Assembly: GCA_963843755.1 (NCBI GenBank)
Contig: CAWJLS010000008.1
Location: 248,001-312,000 of the forward strand
Length of the DNA stretch: 64,000 nucleotides
Source: CAWJLS01 sp963843755
GTDB taxonomy: Bacteria > Acidobacteriota > Thermoanaerobaculia > Multivoradales > DATKCC01
Direction of reading: 5' to 3'
Shown here one piece after another: positions 58,523 through 64,000 of this stretch (position 1 is the first letter of the stretch; every line of letters starts with the position of its first letter). A program made the position numbers and the translations under genes. Below the pieces are notes generated by a model. It saw only the letters and a program-made list of their open reading frames with translations. It did no database searches and was not told where the DNA came from.

Positions 58523-60115
58523 ATGGCTGATCCGAAACCTACCAGCGAGCGCCTCGAAGCCCTGAAGGCCCGCTGGGAGTCCGATCGGGGCTCCCGCGTC
58601 TTCCTGCAACTGGCCGACGAGTACCGGCGCCTCGACCGGGAAGAGGATGCGGTGCGCATCCTGGACGAGGGATTGGAAGCGAACCCGGGGCACGTCGGGG
58701 CGCGGGTCGCGCGGGGGCGGAGCCTGCTGGCCCTCGGGCGCGCGCGCGAGGCGACCTCCGACCTCGAGAAGGTGATCGAGAGCGATCCCACCCAGATGGT
58801 CGCCTACCGGTTCCTGGTCGAGGGCTACATTCAGCAGGGGGCCGCCGACAAGGCACGTCAGCGCCTGAGTGTCTACGGTCTGCTCAACGACGCCGACCCG
58901 GACATCGCGGAGCTCGACCGGAAGATCCGGGATCTCGAGCGGGCCGAGCGGACCGGTGCGTGGCCGATGCCGGATGCGTCGGGAGCGTCCGAGAGCCTGC
59001 CCAAGACCCCGAGCGCCGCCCAGGCGACGACCCCGGCCGAACCTTCGCTTCCGGAGCCGCCACCCCCACCGCCCGCGACCGCGCCGGCCGCCGACGAGGG
59101 ATCGGCGGAGGCGCCGTTCCCTGAGGCGCCGCCGGCCGAGCCGGCCGCTCCGGCATCACCGTTCGCCGAGCTCTCCGACGCCGCCGAGGAGGAGCCTCTC
59201 CCGGTCGCGCCCGTCGCCGCTCCGGAGAGGGCGCCCCGGGCGATCGATCCGTTCCCCGCCCTGACGATCCCGGAGGATCGCCGTCGTTACCTGGACGGGT
59301 TCGAGGAAGGTCTCTTCGGCGCACCGGCCGCGGCGGCGGCCCCGGAAGAGGCCGAGGATGATGAGATCGGGCTGGCCGAGACGGCCGAGGGGCCCGCAGA
59401 GTCCGAGCCCCCCGACGAGCCGTTCGACCTGGCCGCCTCCCCGGCGGGCGCGTCCGAGGGGGACCCGTTCGACCTGACGACAACTCCAGTGGACGCGGTA
59501 CCGGATCTCGGCGCCCTGCTCGCCCCCGAAGCGGAGGTCGCCGAGGCGGCCGCCGAACCGGTCGAGCCGCCCCCGTTCGAGGATCCCGTCGAGCCGGACG
59601 AGTCGTTCGAGGCGCTCGAAGAGCCGGCCGCTGTCGCCTCGATCGAACCGACGGACGCGCTCGAGCCGGCCGAGCCGATCGAGGCGGCCGAAACGGCCGA
59701 GCCGATCCAGGCAGGTGGGCCGGTCGAGTCAATCGAGCCCGCTGAGGTGGAAGAGATGGCGGAGCCGGAGGCACCGGCCGCGCCGGCCGAGCCGCCGGCC
59801 GCCGAGCCTCCCGCGGAGCCTCCCGCCGACCAGGGGCGCGCCACGGTGACCCTCGGCAGGCTCTACCTCCGCCAGGGGCATCTCCGCGAAGCCGAGGAGA
59901 GCTTCCGGGAGGTTCTGGCGCGGGAGGCGGACAACCAGGAGGCGCAGCGCGGGCTGGAGGAGGTCGCCGCGCTCCGGGCCCCCGGCGTCGAGGTGACGGA
60001 CCTGCTCGACGGCTACCGGCCGGGCGAGCACGGCGAAGGGCTGACCGCGCGCAAGCGCTACGCCCTCAGGCGATACCTCGAGCGGCTCCGGGGGGGCGGC
60101 GCCGATGTTCATTGA
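58523..60115 (+). CDS. TPR protein with long acidic Pro/Ala/Glu-rich linker
   Basis: 530 residues. The N-terminal 150 residues form three or four tetratricopeptide repeats (FLQLADEYRRLDREEDAVRI, ARGRSLLALGRAREATSDL, FLVEGYIQQGAADKARQRL). About 300 residues of Ala/Pro/Glu-rich, low-complexity sequence follow. Near the end another TPR (GRLYLRQGHLREAEESFREVL) and a basic helix close the protein. No signal peptide, so it is cytoplasmic. It overlaps the Roadblock gene by 11 bp. It is likely a scaffold; the function is unknown. The ATG at 58523 is chosen because the repeats start right after it. Confidence 0.75.
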   Translation: MADPKPTSERLEALKARWESDRGSRVFLQLADEYRRLDREEDAVRILDEGLEANPGHVGARVARGRSLLALGRAREATSDLEKVIESDPTQMVAYRFLVEGYIQQGAADKARQRLSVYGLLNDADPDIAELDRKIRDLERAERTGAWPMPDASGASESLPKTPSAAQATTPAEPSLPEPPPPPPATAPAADEGSAEAPFPEAPPAEPAAPASPFAELSDAAEEEPLPVAPVAAPERAPRAIDPFPALTIPEDRRRYLDGFEEGLFGAPAAAAAPEEAEDDEIGLAETAEGPAESEPPDEPFDLAASPAGASEGDPFDLTTTPVDAVPDLGALLAPEAEVAEAAAEPVEPPPFEDPVEPDESFEALEEPAAVASIEPTDALEPAEPIEAAETAEPIQAGGPVESIEPAEVEEMAEPEAPAAPAEPPAAEPPAEPPADQGRATVTLGRLYLRQGHLREAEESFREVLAREADNQEAQRGLEEVAALRAPGVEVTDLLDGYRPGEHGEGLTARKRYALRRYLERLRGGGADVH

Positions 60116-60461
60116 GCGGCTGAACGAGATCAGCAGCCGGATCGAAGGCGCCCTCGCCCTCGCCCTGGTCGCCGAGGACGGCATTACCGTCGAGTCCTAC
60201 AGCGCCGCCTCGGACATCGATCTCGACCTGCTCGCCGCGGAGCTGATCACCCAGGTACGCGCCATCGCGGAGAACCACAAGGAGCTCGCCGCCGGCGACG
60301 TGCGGCAGGTCACCGTGGCCACCGAGCAGATCACCGTGATGGTAAGCTCCGTCAGCGAAAGCTACTATCTGGTCCTCGTGCTCGGAGAGGGAAGCAACCG
60401 CGGAAGGGCGCGCTTCGAGCTGCGCCGGGCTCGCCTCCTGCTCGAGCAAGACCTGGTCTGA
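60105..60461 (+). CDS. Roadblock/LC7 domain protein
   Basis: 118 residues, a single Roadblock/LC7 domain: RLNEISSRIEGALALALVAEDGITVESY, LAAELITQVRAIAENHKELAAGDV and ITVMVSSVSESYYLVLVLGEGSNRGRARFEL. In bacteria this fold occurs in MglB-like GTPase regulators. No MglA GTPase gene is in the window. Its 11-bp overlap with the TPR gene and the nearby pilus operon make a role in cell polarity or motility thinkable; this is inference. Confidence 0.88.
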   Translation: MFIERLNEISSRIEGALALALVAEDGITVESYSAASDIDLDLLAAELITQVRAIAENHKELAAGDVRQVTVATEQITVMVSSVSESYYLVLVLGEGSNRGRARFELRRARLLLEQDLV

Positions 60462-60621
60462 TCCGGCGTCCGACCGGAGGACCCGGACGCAGGGACGCCG
60501 GAGAGGATTCACATCGCCACGAGTTTCCCCGCTCATCGTCAACTGCTGACGGCCGCCCCCGGGCGCCGCGTTTCCGGAGGGATCGAACACCGATCCGTCG
60601 CATCATAGGGAGTCGACATCC

Positions 60622-61110
<489 letters not shown>

Positions 61111-61125
61111 GAGCTCTCCTTCCTC

Positions 61126-62498
<1,373 letters not shown>

Positions 62499-62502
<4 letters not shown>

Positions 62503-63194
62503 CCGCCAGTGCCGGCGCCGAGCGAGCCGAACAGGCCGCACCCCCCAGGGCGCAGCCGCCCGGCGCCGTCTACGCCATCGCCGACGTCGAGGCGCTCGCG
62601 GCCACTGGCACAAGAGGAGCCGGCGTGGCCGACGCCGTCGCCGCCATGGCCCGCGGCGGGGCCGCCTGGGTCCAGATCCGGGCCAAGCGCCTACCCGATC
62701 GGGATCTGCTCGACCTCGCCCTGGCGTGCCGCCGGGTTCTGGAAGAGACCGGGACCAGCCTCTGGATCGACGACCGTCCGGACGTGGCCGCCCTGTGTGG
62801 CGCGGCGGGCGTTCACCTGGGTCAGGCCGACCTGCCGCCGGCTGCCGCCCGCCGTCTGCTCGGGCCGGAGATCTGGATCGGCCGCTCGACCCACGATCGA
62901 GAGCAGCTCCGGGAGGCGGCGGCCGACCCGGCGGTCGACGTGGTGGCGATCGGACCGGTCTTCGCCACGCGCAGCAAGGAGCGACCCGACCCGGTCGTCG
63001 GCCTGGATCTGGTGCGCTGGGCACGGGCCGCGACCGACAAGCCGCTGGTCGCGATCGGCGGCATCGACGCGGCGACCATCGCCCAGGTGCTCGCCGCGGG
63101 GGCCGACGCGGCGGCGGTGATCTCGGCGGTCTGCCGGGGCGACGTGGAGGAGAACGTGAGCCGCCTGCGCGAGGCGGCGGCGGAGAGTCGATGA
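62499..63194 (+). CDS. thiE: Thiamine phosphate synthase
   Basis: 231 residues. After a 22-residue Ala/Pro leader come the ThiE motifs WVQIRAKRLPDRDLLDLA, SLWIDDRPDVAALCGAAGVHLGQADLP, IGRSTHD and VVAIGPVFATRSKERPDPVVGLDLV. It joins the thiazole and pyrimidine units of vitamin B1. No other thi gene or TPP riboswitch is nearby; expression depends on the accBC transcript. The canonical IND is WIDD here, a mild divergence that could also fit a TenI-like protein. Confidence 0.88.
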
Positions 63195-63213
63195 GCAGTG
63201 GGGAGGTGACAGC

Positions 63214-64000
63214 TTGACGAGCTCTGAACGGTTCGGCAGTCGGTGGGGCCTGGTCCTCGCCACGTTGGGGATGGCCGTGGGAACCGGCAACATCTGGCGC
63301 TTTCCCCGGGTGGCCGCGACCAACGGCGGCGGCAGCTTCCTGGTGGCCTGGGTGGTTTTCCTGCTGCTCTGGTCCGTGCCGCTGATGATGGTCGAGTTCT
63401 CGTTCGGCAAGCGGTCCCGGCGGGGGCCGGTCCGCGCCTTCGCCGACCTGGTCTCGAAGAAGTCGGCCTGGATGGGCGGCTGGGTGGCTCTCTGCGCCAT
63501 CTGCATCATGTTCTACTACTCGGTGGTCGCCGGGTGGTGCCTGCGCTACCTGTTCGCGTCGCTCACCGGGGAGCTCACCCACACCTCGTCCGATGCCTTC
63601 TGGAGCGGCTACGCCGGCTCCGGCTCGGCTCTGCTCACCCACTTCCTGGCCCTCGGCCTCGGCGTGGCGGTGGTCTGGTTCGGCGTCCGGGGGATCGAGC
63701 GCGTCGCCAAGGTGCTGATCCCGACCCTGTTCCTGCTGGTGATCGCCCTGGCGATCCGCGCCGTCACCCTGCCCGGTGCCTCGGCCGGGCTCGACTTCCT
63801 GTTCACCCCCCATTGGAGCGAGCTGGCCAGCCCCGGGATCTGGATCCAGGCGCTGACCCAGAACGCCTGGGACACCGGTGCCGGCTGGGGCCTGATCCTC
63901 TCCTACGCGGTCTACATGAAGGCGCGGGAGGACGTGCCGCTCAACTCGTTCCTGATCGGCTTCGGCAACAACTCCGTCTCGCTGCTGGCCGGGATCATGG
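63214..64000 (+). CDS. Neurotransmitter:sodium symporter family transporter, 3' end cut by the window edge
   Basis: The first 262 residues are visible, open to the right edge. The TTG at 63214 follows GGGGAGGTGACAGC and is the only fitting start. The family signatures are RWGLVLATLGMAVGTGNIWRFP (sodium and substrate site of TM1), FLVAWVVFLLLWSVPLMMVE and, near the edge, ALTQNAWDTGAGWGLILSYA. Bacterial members (LeuT/MhsT-like) import amino acids with sodium. It follows thiE by 19 bp and may share its transcript. Confidence 0.93.
   Translation, partial: MTSSERFGSRWGLVLATLGMAVGTGNIWRFPRVAATNGGGSFLVAWVVFLLLWSVPLMMVEFSFGKRSRRGPVRAFADLVSKKSAWMGGWVALCAICIMFYYSVVAGWCLRYLFASLTGELTHTSSDAFWSGYAGSGSALLTHFLALGLGVAVVWFGVRGIERVAKVLIPTLFLLVIALAIRAVTLPGASAGLDFLFTPHWSELASPGIWIQALTQNAWDTGAGWGLILSYAVYMKAREDVPLNSFLIGFGNNSVSLLAGIM

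Overview
This window looks like chromosomal DNA of a high-GC, Gram-negative bacterium. LolA, a PilQ secretin, lipoproteins with lipoboxes and YajC-SecD-SecF indicate an outer membrane. The gene mix (type IV pilus operon followed by TIG/Ig-like lipoproteins, FYDLN-acid protein, split transhydrogenase, matrixin proteases, many Ala/Pro/Glu-rich linkers) resembles Acidobacteriota, perhaps class Thermoanaerobaculia. That placement is inference; there is no rRNA or tRNA gene here to test it. I see no CRISPR array, IS element, phage gene or integrase.

Layout. 1-2.3 kb: a large cPLA2/patatin-like phospholipase running off the left edge and a relic of an ECF sigma factor. 2.3-6.4 kb: a lipoprotein, then two tandem copies of a two-gene module (small secreted protein + matrixin metalloprotease) with different protease tails. 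6.5-12.8 kb (minus strand): EgtB, an unusual cyclotransferase-like membrane protein, and the pntAA-pntAB-pntB transhydrogenase operon. 13.1-18.5 kb: an asparagine-synthase-like/radical-SAM gene pair and modABC. 18.5-23.7 kb: a repeat-bearing gene-poor stretch, a TerB-like protein, tmk-holB, a DsbA-like oxidoreductase and a nitroreductase. 23.9-31.7 kb: an amidohydrolase + S41 peptidase pair, a uracil-DNA-glycosylase-like protein, a tiny zinc ribbon, then trmB-thioesterase-ABC exporter. 32-37.4 kb: YfcH-type SDR, HD phosphohydrolase, Lon-N-domain protein, a TatT-like protein and a dicarboxylate/amino-acid symporter. 37.4-40.5 kb: folK overlapping a FYDLN-acid gene, divergent from an mbtH-thioesterase II-phosphopantetheinyl transferase cassette that has no NRPS gene in view. 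40.7-46 kb: lolA-tgt-yajC-secD-secF. 46-48.7 kb: Rsh (ppGpp) and rpmB. 49-58.3 kb: pilMNOPQ and three surface lipoproteins. 58.5-64 kb: TPR protein + Roadblock protein, accB-accC-thiE and a sodium:neurotransmitter-type symporter cut by the right edge.

Expression signals. Many genes are tightly packed with ATGA/GTGA/TTGA stop-start overlaps. Two start classes are visible: genes with a good GGAGG-type ribosome site, and genes with no such site but a TANNNT hexamer 7-11 nt before the start codon, which suggests leaderless mRNAs. Several promoters share a TGC extension before the -10 element. Five have a recognisable -35 element 17 nt upstream.

Most promising for new biology: the duplicated matrixin modules, the asparagine-synthase-like/radical-SAM pair, the orphan mbtH cassette, the cyclotransferase-like membrane protein, and a dispersed fold-back repeat present twice.
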